NCBI RefSeq assembly: GCF_000743705.1
Contig: NZ_JQEZ01000006.1
Coordinates: forward strand, 66,547 to 130,546
Origin: Ruegeria halocynthiae
GTDB taxonomy: Bacteria > Pseudomonadota > Alphaproteobacteria > Rhodobacterales > Rhodobacteraceae
DNA length: 64,000 nt
Reading direction: 5' to 3'
Shown here: in pieces, positions 17,320 through 26,595 of the stretch
How the letters are laid out: each line of letters starts with the position of its first letter
Numbering within the stretch: position 1 is the stretch's first letter
Notes under the pieces: generated by a model
The model's input: only the letters and a program-made list of their open reading frames with translations
The model's database searches: none
What the model was told of the DNA's origin: nothing
Made by a program: the position numbers and the translations under genes

Positions 17320-18312
17320 TTAGTCGAAGGTTCCGGCCACGCGTCCCAGCAGCATGAAGGCCCGCGCCGTGCGGGTTTCACCCAATGCGGTCAGATCGGC
17401 ATCGCTGGCCTCGGGCTCAAACGCGACGATCATGTGATCGAAGCGGCGCAGGAAATGATGCGCGGCGTCGCGAAAGATCGGGTCTTGTTTCATCCGCGCC
17501 GCTGTCAACGCCAGCGAGGACCGGTCGCGAATGCCACCCAGCGCCGCCACCGAACGGCCACGGTCACCTTGCGCGAATTGCCGCCAGATTTCGGGTCGGG
17601 CCATATCGGGGCGCAGATCATCCATATAGATGCCCTCCTGGCTCAGCAGGGTCAATACGTCCTGCGAGGCCTGCACCAGCTGCGCGGTCTTGCGATCCTT
17701 CAGCGCCAGCCGCAGGGCGTTGAACCCTTCGGTATCTTCCTGCGTCTCGGGGAAGTTCAGGGCACGAATGAAAACATCCCTAGACATTGGCTGGGCAATG
17801 TCTTCTGCCGACGTGCCAAGTTCCAGCGTGGTCTGGTCACCTGCTACCGATGCAGATGCAACCTGCACGGGATCGTTGCGTTTTGACGAAAACGTCGCCA
17901 GCCGGTTTTCGGTTTTCTTCGCGGTTTCGGCAATTTCGTCCAGCTTCTTGTTGACTGCCGGCTCGTACGAGCTGGCGGCGCGCTGTTGCTGGGCGATAAG
18001 CGCCTGCCGGATCGCGTCGATCGAGGTTTGCAGCCGCGCGCTTTCCTCGCGCATGATCCGGCTGGCGCGCATCGCAGTGGCGGCAACCCAGATCATGGCA
18101 ACCGGCAGGAACACGGCCAGCAAGGTCACAACAAACCCACCGCCCTGCACCTTGTCGGGCAGAACCAGAAACACCACCGAAACCACCAGCCAGATCAGGC
18201 TGAGCACGATGGCTGCAATCTCGATCTCGGTCACCGAGGGTCGGGTCGGGCGATCAAAAATACCCAACGAGGTCGGGTTTTTGGCCTCTGGTTCAGGCGT
18301 GGGCTCGGACAT
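17320..18312 (-). CDS. Membrane protein of unknown function with coiled-coil region
   Basis: 330 residues. After a Pro/Glu-rich cytoplasmic start there are two membrane helices (about 32-52 and 60-80), then a long charged helical region (about 82-150) likely to form a coiled coil, and a C-terminal helical domain (about 180-330). I do not recognise the family. The gene starts 15 bases after greA ends, so it is probably co-transcribed with greA. Its 3' end borders the nested palindrome. Confidence 0.8.
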   Translation of the reverse strand: MSEPTPEPEAKNPTSLGIFDRPTRPSVTEIEIAAIVLSLIWLVVSVVFLVLPDKVQGGGFVVTLLAVFLPVAMIWVAATAMRASRIMREESARLQTSIDAIRQALIAQQQRAASSYEPAVNKKLDEIAETAKKTENRLATFSSKRNDPVQVASASVAGDQTTLELGTSAEDIAQPMSRDVFIRALNFPETQEDTEGFNALRLALKDRKTAQLVQASQDVLTLLSQEGIYMDDLRPDMARPEIWRQFAQGDRGRSVAALGGIRDRSSLALTAARMKQDPIFRDAAHHFLRRFDHMIVAFEPEASDADLTALGETRTARAFMLLGRVAGTFD

Positions 18313-18327
18313 GATAAAACGCTCCGG

Positions 18328-18798
18328 TCAGGCGTACTCGATACTCAGAACTTCATAAGACCGCACACCGCCGGGGGTGCGGACCTCGACGCTGTCGCCT
18401 TCGTCCTTGCCGATCAGGGCGCGGGCGATGGGCGATTTGATGTTGAGCAGGCCATTTTCGATATTGGCCTCATACTCACCCACGATCTGCCAGGTCTTTT
18501 CCTCATCGGTGTCTTCGTCCACCAAGGTGACCTTGGCGCCGAATTTGATGGCACCGGACAGCTTGGCAGGGTCGATCACGTCGGTCAGTGACAGGATGCC
18601 TTCCAGCTCTTTGATGCGGCCTTCGATAAAGCCCTGTTTTTCACGCGCCGAATGATATTCGGCGTTTTCCTTCAGGTCGCCCAGTTCCCGCGCCGAGGCG
18701 ATGGCCTCGATGATCGCAGGCCGCTCGACGGATTTGAGGTTCTTCAGCTCCGCCTCGAGCGCGGCATTGCCCGAAGGCGTCATTGGAATTTTTTCCAT
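18328..18798 (-). CDS. greA: Transcription elongation factor GreA
   Basis: GreA rescues backtracked RNA polymerase by stimulating transcript cleavage. The 156-residue protein starts [10 protein letters not shown] and keeps the coiled-coil tip motif [18 protein letters not shown], whose acidic residues enter the polymerase channel, plus the C-terminal [18 protein letters not shown]. The ATG at 18798 gives the family length; an upstream in-frame ATG (18846) would add an atypical 16 residues. Confidence 0.96.
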   Translation of the reverse strand: MEKIPMTPSGNAALEAELKNLKSVERPAIIEAIASARELGDLKENAEYHSAREKQGFIEGRIKELEGILSLTDVIDPAKLSGAIKFGAKVTLVDEDTDEEKTWQIVGEYEANIENGLLNIKSPIARALIGKDEGDSVEVRTPGGVRSYEVLSIEYA

Positions 18799-18938
18799 TT
18801 TCTTGTCGTCCACGCATAAATTGATGCGCCCCGCCGCATGGGACAAGCGTCGGGGCGATTTGATGGGTCGGTAAATACCTGACCCAAATGAGGCGTGAAT
18901 TGCAAGAGGGCTTGGCCGCGCAACGCGCGGATTACGGC

Positions 18939-19316
18939 CTAATCATAACTGATCACTTCGAATTCGATGCCATTGTCATCGTCGAAATAGAACCTTTTGC
19001 CCGGTTCATAATCGCCGTGGGATTTGGGCGTGAACCCGGCCTTGACCACTTTGGCCTCGGTGGCGTCCAGGTCTTCGACCAGAACGCCCACATGGTTCAG
19101 GCCGCCGACAACGTCATAGCTGCTTTCGCCGGATGGCTTCGGATCACTGGGGGCATACAGCGCCAGATAAGTGTGCGCACTGCCCACATGCACTGTGTAC
19201 CCGCCCGCGATGGCGGGGCCTTCCCAACGGGTCTTCCAGCCGAATACCTTGTGCATCCACGCCGCTGATGCCTGTGGGTCGCGAACGGTAAAGTTAGTAT
19301 GTTCAAGTGTCGCCAT
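18939..19316 (-). CDS. VOC (glyoxalase-like) family protein
   Basis: A 125-residue vicinal-oxygen-chelate protein with two beta-alpha-beta repeats: [22 protein letters not shown], then [22 protein letters not shown]. Possible metal ligands are the His near the start of each repeat and Glu in [15 protein letters not shown] lies 8 bases before the chosen ATG (19316); a second ATG is one codon upstream. It is divergent from a soxR-type gene 93 bp away, suggesting control by that redox sensor. Substrate unknown. Confidence 0.85.
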   Translation of the reverse strand: MATLEHTNFTVRDPQASAAWMHKVFGWKTRWEGPAIAGGYTVHVGSAHTYLALYAPSDPKPSGESSYDVVGGLNHVGVLVEDLDATEAKVVKAGFTPKSHGDYEPGKRFYFDDDNGIEFEVISYD

Positions 19317-19370
19317 CATGGGATCTCCTTTTCGAACTTGAGGTTTGTCCCGACTCACTGTAATTTCTAA

Positions 19371-19390
19371 ACCTAACTTTAGATCAAGGT
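19371..19390. promoter_or_regulatory. Candidate SoxR-type operator
   Basis: A 20-bp imperfect dyad ACCT-N12-AGGT lies between the divergent VOC gene and soxR, 19 bases before the soxR start. MerR-family regulators bind dyads of this size between the -35 and -10 boxes. Only the outer four bases on each side and a few inner positions match, so support is weak. Confidence 0.35.
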
Positions 19391-19409
19391 AATTTTTTAC
19401 GAGGATGTG

Positions 19410-19865
19410 ATGGCAGTTTCCGAAGGTCTGGCAATTGGCGCATTGGCGCGGCGCACAGGGCTAGCCGTGTCCGCAATCCGGTATTACGAGGCGCAGGGGC
19501 TGATCACGCCCTGGCGCAATGCGGGCGGGCAACGGCGATATCAGCGCGCAGATATCCGGCGGCTGAGCTTTGTCATGATCGCGCAGCAATTCGGCCTGAC
19601 CCTGCCGGAAATACGCGAGGTCCTGTCCGACCTGCCGGGAAACCGCACGCCGACGCCGCAAGACTGGAAAGATATCAGCGTCAGCCTGCGCGCCCGTCTG
19701 GATCAACGAATCGATACCCTGACGCGATTGCGCGACAATCTGGACGGCTGCATCGGCTGTGGCTGTCTTAGCCTGCCGAAATGCGCGCTGTATAACCCGG
19801 ACGATCGGGCAAAATCCCATGGTAGCGGTCCCAGATACCTGATGGGTGACGCCCCAAAGACATGA
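19410..19865 (+). CDS. soxR: Redox-sensitive transcriptional activator SoxR
   Basis: A 151-residue MerR-family regulator. The N-terminal helix-turn-helix reads IGALARRTGLAVSAIRYYEAQG. The C-terminal cluster-binding motif CIGCGCLSLPKC supplies the four cysteines for a [2Fe-2S] centre, the mark of SoxR. ATG at 19410 is preferred to the GTG one codon before because GAGG sits 5 bases upstream. Non-enteric SoxR proteins usually respond to redox-active compounds and control nearby genes directly. The divergent VOC gene is the obvious candidate target. Confidence 0.93.
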   Translation: MAVSEGLAIGALARRTGLAVSAIRYYEAQGLITPWRNAGGQRRYQRADIRRLSFVMIAQQFGLTLPEIREVLSDLPGNRTPTPQDWKDISVSLRARLDQRIDTLTRLRDNLDGCIGCGCLSLPKCALYNPDDRAKSHGSGPRYLMGDAPKT

Positions 19866-20001
19866 ATCGCCGCATTGCAGCGTTGTTACGCCGTGTTTCG
19901 ATTGACCAATGTCTTTGCAACCATGTAATCAGCCGAGAAACAAAATTGCGCAGACCACGCCGTGAAAGCGCCAATTCGGAAAGTTAGCTAAGGAGCCCGC
20001 G

Positions 20002-21648
20002 ATGGCCGATATTGAACGCGAAGCAATGGAATACGATGTGGTGATCGTGGGTGCAGGTCCCGCGGGCCTGTCGGCGGCCATCCGTCTGAAACAACTGGAT
20101 GCCGACCTGAACGTCGTTGTTCTGGAAAAGGGTTCGGAAGTGGGCGCGCATATCCTGTCGGGCGCGGTGCTGGACCCCTGCGGTCTGGATGCGCTGATCC
20201 CCGACTGGAAAGAAAAAGGCGCACCGCTGAATACGCCGGTGACCGAAGACAACTTCTTTATGCTGGGCGAAGCGGGCCAGATCCGTATTCCTACCTTCCC
20301 GATGCCGCCACTGATGAACAACCACGGCAACTACATCGTCTCGATGGGTAACGTCTGCCGCTGGATGGCCGAGCAGGCCGAGGAAATGGGCGTCGAAATC
20401 TTCCCCGGCATGGCCTGTTCCGAGCTGGTGTATGGCGACAACGGCGAAGTCAAAGGCGTGGTCGCCGGTGTCTTTGGTCTGGAGCCCGATGGATCCTACG
20501 GTCCGCAGACTGAGCCGGGGATGGAGCTGCACGGCAAATATGTCTTCTTGTCGGAAGGTGTGCGCGGTTCGCTGTCCAAGGAAGTCATTGCCAAATACGA
20601 CCTGGCTGCCGGTAAAGAGGTGCAGAAATACGGCGTCGGCATGAAAGAGATCTGGGAGATCGACCCGGCCAAGCACAAGCAAGGCTCGGTCACGCACACG
20701 ATGGGCTGGCCGCTGGGCGGCAATGCCGGGGGCGGATCGTTCATCTATCACCTTGAAAACAATCAGGTCTATGTCGGTTTTGTGGTTCACCTGAACTACA
20801 AGAACCCGCACCTGTATCCATACATGGAATTCCAGCGCTTCAAACATCACCCGATGGTTGCCGACCTGCTGAAAGGCGGCAAGCGCGTGGCCTATGGCGC
20901 GCGGGCCATCACCGAAGGCGGGTATCAGTCGATGCCGAAACTGGTGGCACCCGGTGTGGCGCTGCTGGGCTGTTCGGCGGGCATGGTTAACGTCCCGCGC
21001 ATCAAGGGCAACCACAACGCGATGCTGTCCGGCAAAGCCGCGGCCGAAGCTGCCATTGACGCGATCAAGGCCGAGCGTTCGGGTGACGAGTTGACCGCTT
21101 ATGAGGTGGACGTGCGCGATGGCCCCATCGGCAGCGACCTGAAGAAGGTCCGCAACGTCAAGCCGATGTGGTCCAAGTGGGGCCTGACCGCCTCGTTGGT
21201 GTTCGGTGGCCTGGACATGTGGACGAACACGTTCGGTTTCTCGCTGTTTGGCACCATGGGGCATGGCAAAAACGACGCCGAAGTGACCGAAGAGGCCAGC
21301 AAGCACCAGCCCATCGACTATCCCAAACCCGATGGCACGCTGTCCTTTGACCGTTTGACCAACGTCTCGTTTGCGATGACGAACCACGAGGAAAACCAGC
21401 CCTGCCATCTGCATCTGGGCGACCCGGAAATCCCGGTCAAGGTCAACCTGCCCAAGTTCGACGAACCGGCGCAGCGCTATTGCCCGGCAGGTGTGTATGA
21501 GCTGATCGAGGATGAAGACGGCCCGCGATTCGTCATCAACTTTCAGAACTGCGTGCATTGCAAAACATGTGACATCAAGGATCCCAGCCAGAATATCACC
21601 TGGACCACCCCGCAAGGTGGTGACGGACCGAACTATCCCAACATGTAA
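20002..21648 (+). CDS. Electron transfer flavoprotein-ubiquinone oxidoreductase
   Basis: Passes electrons from reduced ETF, loaded by acyl-CoA and amine dehydrogenases, to ubiquinone. The 548-residue protein starts with a dinucleotide-binding motif (VVIVGAGPAGLSAAIRL). It has an internal GWPLGGNAGGGSF block and ends with the [4Fe-4S] ligands: Cys in YCPAGVYE and the group CVHCKTCDIKDP. Length agrees with the family. It functions with the acyl-CoA dehydrogenase at 5810-7513 in beta-oxidation. A strong hairpin follows the stop. Confidence 0.96.
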   Translation: MADIEREAMEYDVVIVGAGPAGLSAAIRLKQLDADLNVVVLEKGSEVGAHILSGAVLDPCGLDALIPDWKEKGAPLNTPVTEDNFFMLGEAGQIRIPTFPMPPLMNNHGNYIVSMGNVCRWMAEQAEEMGVEIFPGMACSELVYGDNGEVKGVVAGVFGLEPDGSYGPQTEPGMELHGKYVFLSEGVRGSLSKEVIAKYDLAAGKEVQKYGVGMKEIWEIDPAKHKQGSVTHTMGWPLGGNAGGGSFIYHLENNQVYVGFVVHLNYKNPHLYPYMEFQRFKHHPMVADLLKGGKRVAYGARAITEGGYQSMPKLVAPGVALLGCSAGMVNVPRIKGNHNAMLSGKAAAEAAIDAIKAERSGDELTAYEVDVRDGPIGSDLKKVRNVKPMWSKWGLTASLVFGGLDMWTNTFGFSLFGTMGHGKNDAEVTEEASKHQPIDYPKPDGTLSFDRLTNVSFAMTNHEENQPCHLHLGDPEIPVKVNLPKFDEPAQRYCPAGVYELIEDEDGPRFVINFQNCVHCKTCDIKDPSQNITWTTPQGGDGPNYPNM

Positions 21649-21659
21649 GCGAAAACACG

Positions 21660-21699
21660 GGCAATGGCAGGGTCGTGAAGGCTCTGCCATTGCCTCTTT
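21660..21699 (+). terminator. Rho-independent terminator after ETF-QO
   Basis: An 11-bp perfect stem, GGCAATGGCAG (21660-21670) with CTGCCATTGCC (21684-21694), has a 13-base loop and is followed by TCTTTC. It starts 12 bases after the ETF-QO stop codon. Confidence 0.8.
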
Positions 21700-21752
21700 C
21701 CAGCCAAAGCCCTAGCTTATTGTTCAGTCTACAATAGCAAGGCATAAATTTA

Positions 21753-23465
21753 GTGGTTTCCCTCGTTCGTCGCGCAGCGCTGGCCGCGCTTTTCACCTCG
21801 TCATTCGCGCTTCCGGTTTTGTCGGATTCCGGTTCCGGAGCTTATCTGGCCGGGCGCCAGGCGGTCTTCCAGAACGATTACACAGCTGCCGAAAGCTACT
21901 ATGCGCAGGCGCTGCGCGCTGATCCCGAAAATGCCAAGCTGCTGGAAAGCGTTGTCGTTGCCCGGCTGTCGCTGGGTGAAGTGCGGCGTGCGCTAACTGT
22001 TGCGCAGATGATCGAAGACCTCGAACTGCCAAGCCAGGCGTCCAAGATGGTTATCGCGGTCAATCTGGTTGCCGACGGAAAACTGGACGAATTGCTGGCC
22101 CGTGATCCCGAAACACAGGGCGTGGGGCCGCTGGTCGATGGGCTGATGCTGGGCTGGGCGCATATCGGGCAGGGTGAGATGACCCGCGCGATGGAGAAAT
22201 TCGACGACGTCGCAACGCAGGAAGGTTTGCGTGAATTTGCGCTGTATCACAAGGCGCTGGCTCTGGCGTCTGTGGGGGATTTCGAAGGCGCCGAGGAGAT
22301 TTTCTCGGCCAATGACAACCTTGTCGCCCGGTTCTCGCGCCGTGCGGCGCTGGCCAGGGCCGAAGTTCTGTCGCAACTGGATCGCAATCGGGATGCACTG
22401 CAGTTTCTGGACAAGGTCTTTGCCGTTGGCAGCGATCCCTCTATCGAAAACTATGTGACCCGCCTGAACGCAGGCGAAGTCCTGCCCTTTACCCATGTCC
22501 GCTCGGCGCAGGATGGGGTGGCCGAGGTGTTCTTTTCGGTTGGTGCGGCGCTCAGCGCTGAAGCCGCCCAGAACTATGTTCTGCTTTATACCCGGATTGC
22601 CGCCTTTCTACGCCCGGACCATGTCGATGCAATTCTGCTGAGCGCCGAGTTGCTGGACGCGATGGAGCAATATGATCTGGCCGTCGACGCTTACCGCATG
22701 GTTCCGGCTGACAGCATGGATTATCACGCGGCCGAACTGGGACGCGCCGAGGTTCTTGGCCGGTCGGGAAAAACCGAGGCCGCTGCCGAAGTGCTGCAAA
22801 ATCTGGCTGCGCAGCGCCCGAACCTGCCCAGTGTACACGTCGCTCTGGCCGATCTGCAAAGGCGGCAGGAAGACTATGTGGCGGCTGTGGCAACCTACGA
22901 CACCGCAATCAAGCTGACCGAGGACGGGGTGGGCGGGAATTGGTTCCTGCACTACGCGCGCGGCATCTCACACGAGCGCCTGAAGAACTGGGATCAAGCC
23001 GAGGTCGATTTTCGCCGCGCGCTGGAACTGAACCCGGACCAACCGCAGGTGTTGAACTATCTTGGCTATTCTCTGGTCGAACGGCAAGAAAAGCTGGATG
23101 AAGCGCTGAACATGATTGAACGCGCCGTCGCGGCGCGCCCGGACAGCGGCTTTATTGTCGACAGTCTGGGGTGGGTGCTCTTCCGTTTGGGCCGCTATGA
23201 TGAAGCGGTCGAACATATGGAGCGCGCGGTCGAACTGATGCCCGTCGATCCGGTGGTGAACGATCACCTTGGCGACGTTTACTGGGCCGTAGGTCGCGCG
23301 CGTGAGGCTGAATTCCAGTGGAAACGCGCCCTGTCGTTTATCGACCTTGAAGACACCGATGGAGAGGCCGACCCTGAACGCATCCGCCGCAAGATCGAAA
23401 TTGGTCTGGATGCGGTTCTGGCCGAAGAAGGCGCCGATCCCTTGAAGGTTGCCAATGAAGGTTGA
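21753..23465 (+). CDS. Exported tetratricopeptide-repeat protein
   Basis: 570 residues with a signal-peptide-like start and many TPR units, clearest in the C-terminal half, for example the run around LNPDQPQVLNYLGYSLVE and PDSGFIVDSLGWVLFRLG. TPR arrays bind peptides or partner proteins; a periplasmic scaffold role is likely but the partner is unknown. The start is GTG at 21753. The 3' end overlaps ispE by 11 bases, so the two genes form an operon. Confidence 0.87.
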   Translation: MVSLVRRAALAALFTSSFALPVLSDSGSGAYLAGRQAVFQNDYTAAESYYAQALRADPENAKLLESVVVARLSLGEVRRALTVAQMIEDLELPSQASKMVIAVNLVADGKLDELLARDPETQGVGPLVDGLMLGWAHIGQGEMTRAMEKFDDVATQEGLREFALYHKALALASVGDFEGAEEIFSANDNLVARFSRRAALARAEVLSQLDRNRDALQFLDKVFAVGSDPSIENYVTRLNAGEVLPFTHVRSAQDGVAEVFFSVGAALSAEAAQNYVLLYTRIAAFLRPDHVDAILLSAELLDAMEQYDLAVDAYRMVPADSMDYHAAELGRAEVLGRSGKTEAAAEVLQNLAAQRPNLPSVHVALADLQRRQEDYVAAVATYDTAIKLTEDGVGGNWFLHYARGISHERLKNWDQAEVDFRRALELNPDQPQVLNYLGYSLVERQEKLDEALNMIERAVAARPDSGFIVDSLGWVLFRLGRYDEAVEHMERAVELMPVDPVVNDHLGDVYWAVGRAREAEFQWKRALSFIDLEDTDGEADPERIRRKIEIGLDAVLAEEGADPLKVANEG

Positions 23466-24276
23466 GGCCTTCGCGCCCGCCAAAATCAATCTGACCCTGC
23501 ATGTGACCGGCCAACGGGCGGATGGTTACCATCTGCTGGATTCGCTGGTGGTATTTGCAGATGTCGGCGACGGTTTGCAGTTTATGCCGGGCCCCGAATT
23601 GTCGATCTCGGTCACCGGAGAGCACGCGGCAGGCGTGCCAACGGACAACCGCAATCTGGTCTGGAAAGCGGCCGAAGCCGCCGGATGGACCGGGCATATA
23701 GATCTGAACAAAGTGCTGCCGCATGGTGGCGGCATTGGTGGCGGCTCGTCGGATGCGGCTGCGACCTTGCGGATGAGCGCGAATCAGGGATCAGGCGTTT
23801 CGCAGGGCATGGCGTTGTCGCTGGGTGCGGATGTGCCGGTTTGCATGGCCGCCAGCGCCACCCGGATGCGTGGGATTGGTGAACGGCTGGACCCAACGCC
23901 CTTGCCACAGCTGCCCGCTTTGCTGGTCAATCCCGGTGTCGCGGTTCCCACAGGATCGGTGTTTTCGGCGCTGGAAAGCCGTGACAACCCGCCCATGCCA
24001 GACGACATCCCGGCCTTTGAGGCACCCGAAGCCTGTGCTGCATGGCTACAGGATCAACGCAATGACCTTGAACCGCCCACCACAAGTCTGGCGCCGGATG
24101 TGGCCCGTGTTCTAAGCAATCTGTTCAGCACAAAAGAGGTTCTGCTGGCCCGTATGTCCGGCTCAGGCTCAACCTGTTTTGCGCTTTATCCAACGATGAA
24201 GGCCGCGCATTTTGCGGCCTATGAGATCGGCGCGGCGCACCCCGAATGGTGGTGCTGCGCGACGCAGCTCAATTAA
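23455..24276 (+). CDS. ispE: 4-(cytidine 5'-diphospho)-2-C-methyl-D-erythritol kinase
   Basis: Phosphorylates CDP-methylerythritol in the MEP route to isopentenyl diphosphate. This 273-residue GHMP kinase starts MKVEAFAPAKINLTLHVTG and has the ATP-binding motif PHGGGIGGGSSDAAA and the C-terminal MSGSGSTCFALY. I chose the ATG at 23455 over a TTG two codons earlier. It converges on, and overlaps by 8 bases, a polyprenyl diphosphate synthase gene, which uses the product of the same pathway. Confidence 0.95.
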   Translation: MKVEAFAPAKINLTLHVTGQRADGYHLLDSLVVFADVGDGLQFMPGPELSISVTGEHAAGVPTDNRNLVWKAAEAAGWTGHIDLNKVLPHGGGIGGGSSDAAATLRMSANQGSGVSQGMALSLGADVPVCMAASATRMRGIGERLDPTPLPQLPALLVNPGVAVPTGSVFSALESRDNPPMPDDIPAFEAPEACAAWLQDQRNDLEPPTTSLAPDVARVLSNLFSTKEVLLARMSGSGSTCFALYPTMKAAHFAAYEIGAAHPEWWCCATQLN

Positions 24277-25267
24277 GGCGCGAGACCACGTAATCCGCCA
24301 GATCACGCAGCAAAGTGCGAATCTCGTGATCGGGCAGCACATCCAATGAAGACTTCGCCTTGGCGGCCCAGTCGAATGCGTCTGACCGTGTGGCGTCTAG
24401 CGTGCCGTATTTCGCCATCAGGCTCAGCGCGTGGTCCAGATCGCCGTCTTCCTGACGGCCTCGGCCAATTGTGCGCTCCCAGAATGCATGTTCTTCGGCG
24501 GTGGCCTGTGCGACCGCTTTGATCACCGGCAGGGTCAGCTTGCGTTCGCGGAAATCGTCCCCGACATTCTTGCCGGTCGCCTTGCTGTCACCCTGATAAT
24601 CCAGCAGATCATCGGCGATCTGGAACGCGATGCCCAGGGCGTCGCCATAATCAAACAGGGCTTTGACCTGATCCTCGGGCGCACCAGCGATCACGCCGCC
24701 GACCTCGGTCGCGGCGGAAAACAGCGCGGCAGTCTTGCCGCGCACGACCTGCAGATAAATCGACTCATCCGTGCCCAGATCGGTGGCGGCTGTCATTTGC
24801 AGCACCTCACCCTCGGCGATGGTGGCCGAGGCATTGGCCAGAATGTCCAGAACGCGCAGCGACCCGGTTTCAACCATCAGCTGGAAACTGCGGGAAAACA
24901 GGTAATCCCCCACCAGAACGCTGGATTTGTTGTCCCACAGCAAATTTGCCGTGGGCCGCCCGCGCCGTTGGGCGCTTTCATCCACGACATCGTCATGCAA
25001 CAGGGTCGCGGTATGGATGAACTCAACCGTTGCGGCCAGCCGCACATGGTGGTCACCCGCATAGCCAAACAGCCGCGCCGCCGCCAGCGTCAGCATCGGG
25101 CGCAGGCGCTTGCCGCCCGCCTCGACCAGATGCGCCGTGACCTCGGGGATACGCGGTGCGTGCTCGGACGCCATACGCGTGCGGATCAGCGTATTCACCG
25201 CGTCCATTTCACCGGTCAGAATTTCTGCCAGCCGTTCATGCGGTTTTGAGATCGTGCCGATATTCAT
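24269..25267 (-). CDS. Long-chain polyprenyl (probably decaprenyl) diphosphate synthase
   Basis: A 332-residue trans-prenyltransferase that builds the ubiquinone side chain from isopentenyl diphosphate. The two Asp-rich motifs are LLHDDVVDES and IADDLLDYQGD, with GGKRLRPML ahead of the first and GDYLFSRSF after it. Chain length cannot be set from sequence alone; C50 is expected because rhodobacters make ubiquinone-10. Start: ATG at 25267, with AGGAG 5 bases upstream; the GTG before it is less likely. Confidence 0.93.
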   Translation of the reverse strand: MNIGTISKPHERLAEILTGEMDAVNTLIRTRMASEHAPRIPEVTAHLVEAGGKRLRPMLTLAAARLFGYAGDHHVRLAATVEFIHTATLLHDDVVDESAQRRGRPTANLLWDNKSSVLVGDYLFSRSFQLMVETGSLRVLDILANASATIAEGEVLQMTAATDLGTDESIYLQVVRGKTAALFSAATEVGGVIAGAPEDQVKALFDYGDALGIAFQIADDLLDYQGDSKATGKNVGDDFRERKLTLPVIKAVAQATAEEHAFWERTIGRGRQEDGDLDHALSLMAKYGTLDATRSDAFDWAAKAKSSLDVLPDHEIRTLLRDLADYVVSRLN

Positions 25268-25323
25268 CACTCTCCTGATACAACGCTCGACTTCCGCCTC
25301 GCCTTGCCCTTACATCCATCCCC

Positions 25324-25539
25324 ATGAAAGAACTATTGCGCAGCACCGATCCGACAATCCTGGCCTTTGCATCCGCCCTTCTTGAAGGCGAGGATATAGA
25401 CTGCTTTCAGATGGACGTAAATATGAGCATCCTCGAAGGCGGCATCGGAATTTTCCCCCGCCGCCTGATGGTGCGCGCCGATGACCTGACCCGGGCGGAA
25501 CGGGTGATGCGCGATAATGAGATTCCGCTGGGTCGATGA
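25324..25539 (+). CDS. DUF2007 domain protein
   Basis: A 71-residue protein starting MKELLRSTDPTILAFASALL, with the compact ferredoxin-like pattern of DUF2007 (putative signal-transducing protein, function unknown). It overlaps the downstream methyltransferase by ATGA, so the two are translated together. It is divergent from the polyprenyl synthase across 56 bp. Confidence 0.85.
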   Translation: MKELLRSTDPTILAFASALLEGEDIDCFQMDVNMSILEGGIGIFPRRLMVRADDLTRAERVMRDNEIPLGR

Positions 25540-26309
25540 CTCAGTTTGGTGATAGCGATCTGACCCGCAACGATTTTCTGGGCGGGCGTGTACGCCTGTG
25601 GCAACCCCGCGCGGGGTATAGGGCAGGGGTCGATCCGGTGTTGTTGGCGGCTGCGGTCCCGGCGGCAACGGGTCATACCGTGCTGGAACTTGGGTGCGGT
25701 GCCGGGGCGGCAATCCTGTGTTTGCAGGCGCGCGTGCCCGGTACGCAGGCCGTCGGGGTCGAGGTGCAGGCCGCTTATGCCGATCTGGCGCGTCGAAACG
25801 CCGCTGAGAACGCCGCGCCGCTGGAGGTGGTCGAGGCCGACCTCAGCGCCCTGCCGGCCCAGCTGAAACAGCGTCAGTTCGACCACGTAATCGCCAATCC
25901 GCCCTATTATCGCGCAGGCGCCCACAGCCCCGCCACGGACCATGGGCGCCGCCTGGCCCAGGGCGAAGACACGCCCCTGGATCGCTGGTTCGATACTGCG
26001 GCGAAACGTCTCGCGCCGCGCGGATATCTGCATATGATCCAGAAAGCCGACCGTCTGCCTGACATGCTGTCAGCCTGCGCAGGGCGGGTGGGATCGGTCG
26101 AGGTTCTGCCCCTGTCCCCACGGGTTGGCCGCAAGGCCGAGCTGGTGATTCTGCGCGCCAGAAAGGACGGTCGCGCGGGGTTTCAGCTGCACGCGCCGCT
26201 GATTATGCATGCCGGGGACCGCCACGAAAAAGACGGCGACAGCTATACGACCCAACTGTCTGGGGTGCTGCGCGACGGGGCCGCGATTTGTGATGCATTC
26301 GACCAATAG
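25536..26309 (+). CDS. tRNA1(Val) adenine-N6-methyltransferase-like protein
   Basis: A 257-residue class I SAM methyltransferase. Motif I is LELGCGAGAAI, and the amino-group methylation motif is NPPYY (around residues 123-127), as in TrmN6/YfiC, which methylates A37 of tRNA1(Val). RAGVDPVLLAAAV near the N-terminus fits that family. The exact target is inferred. It is coupled to the DUF2007 gene upstream by ATGA overlap. Confidence 0.85.
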   Translation: MTQFGDSDLTRNDFLGGRVRLWQPRAGYRAGVDPVLLAAAVPAATGHTVLELGCGAGAAILCLQARVPGTQAVGVEVQAAYADLARRNAAENAAPLEVVEADLSALPAQLKQRQFDHVIANPPYYRAGAHSPATDHGRRLAQGEDTPLDRWFDTAAKRLAPRGYLHMIQKADRLPDMLSACAGRVGSVEVLPLSPRVGRKAELVILRARKDGRAGFQLHAPLIMHAGDRHEKDGDSYTTQLSGVLRDGAAICDAFDQ

Positions 26310-26430
26310 GCATTAACCAGCCGAATTTGTCGGATTTGTTACAGATTCTGTGCGTCTGCGGCGTGACAGGCTGGAAACGATGTGGTCAACTTCTTAGGTA
26401 AAACTCAGACACCAAAGAAGGAGTATCGCC

Positions 26431-26595
26431 ATGAGCGTGAGCGCACATCTGACGGAACTGAAGAAAAAGCATGAAAATCTCGGTCTCGAAGTAGAGCAAG
26501 CCCAACGCGCACCTGGCATAGACGATCTCCATATTGCTCAACTCAAAAAGCAGAAACTTAGGCTGAAGGAAGAGATCGAGCGCTTATCCAGTTAA
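26431..26595 (+). CDS. YdcH (DUF465) family small protein
   Basis: A 54-residue helical, charged protein, MSVSAHLTELKKKHENLG..., matching the short coiled-coil YdcH/DUF465 family (function unknown). A clear AAGGAG lies 8 bases before the ATG. The stop overlaps by 4 bases the stop of the convergent EamA transporter gene. Confidence 0.85.
   Translation: MSVSAHLTELKKKHENLGLEVEQAQRAPGIDDLHIAQLKKQKLRLKEEIERLSS

Noticed and set aside
19984-21690. 568-codon open frame opposite ETF-QO
   Set aside because: Antisense shadow of a well-supported gene; no recognisable domain.
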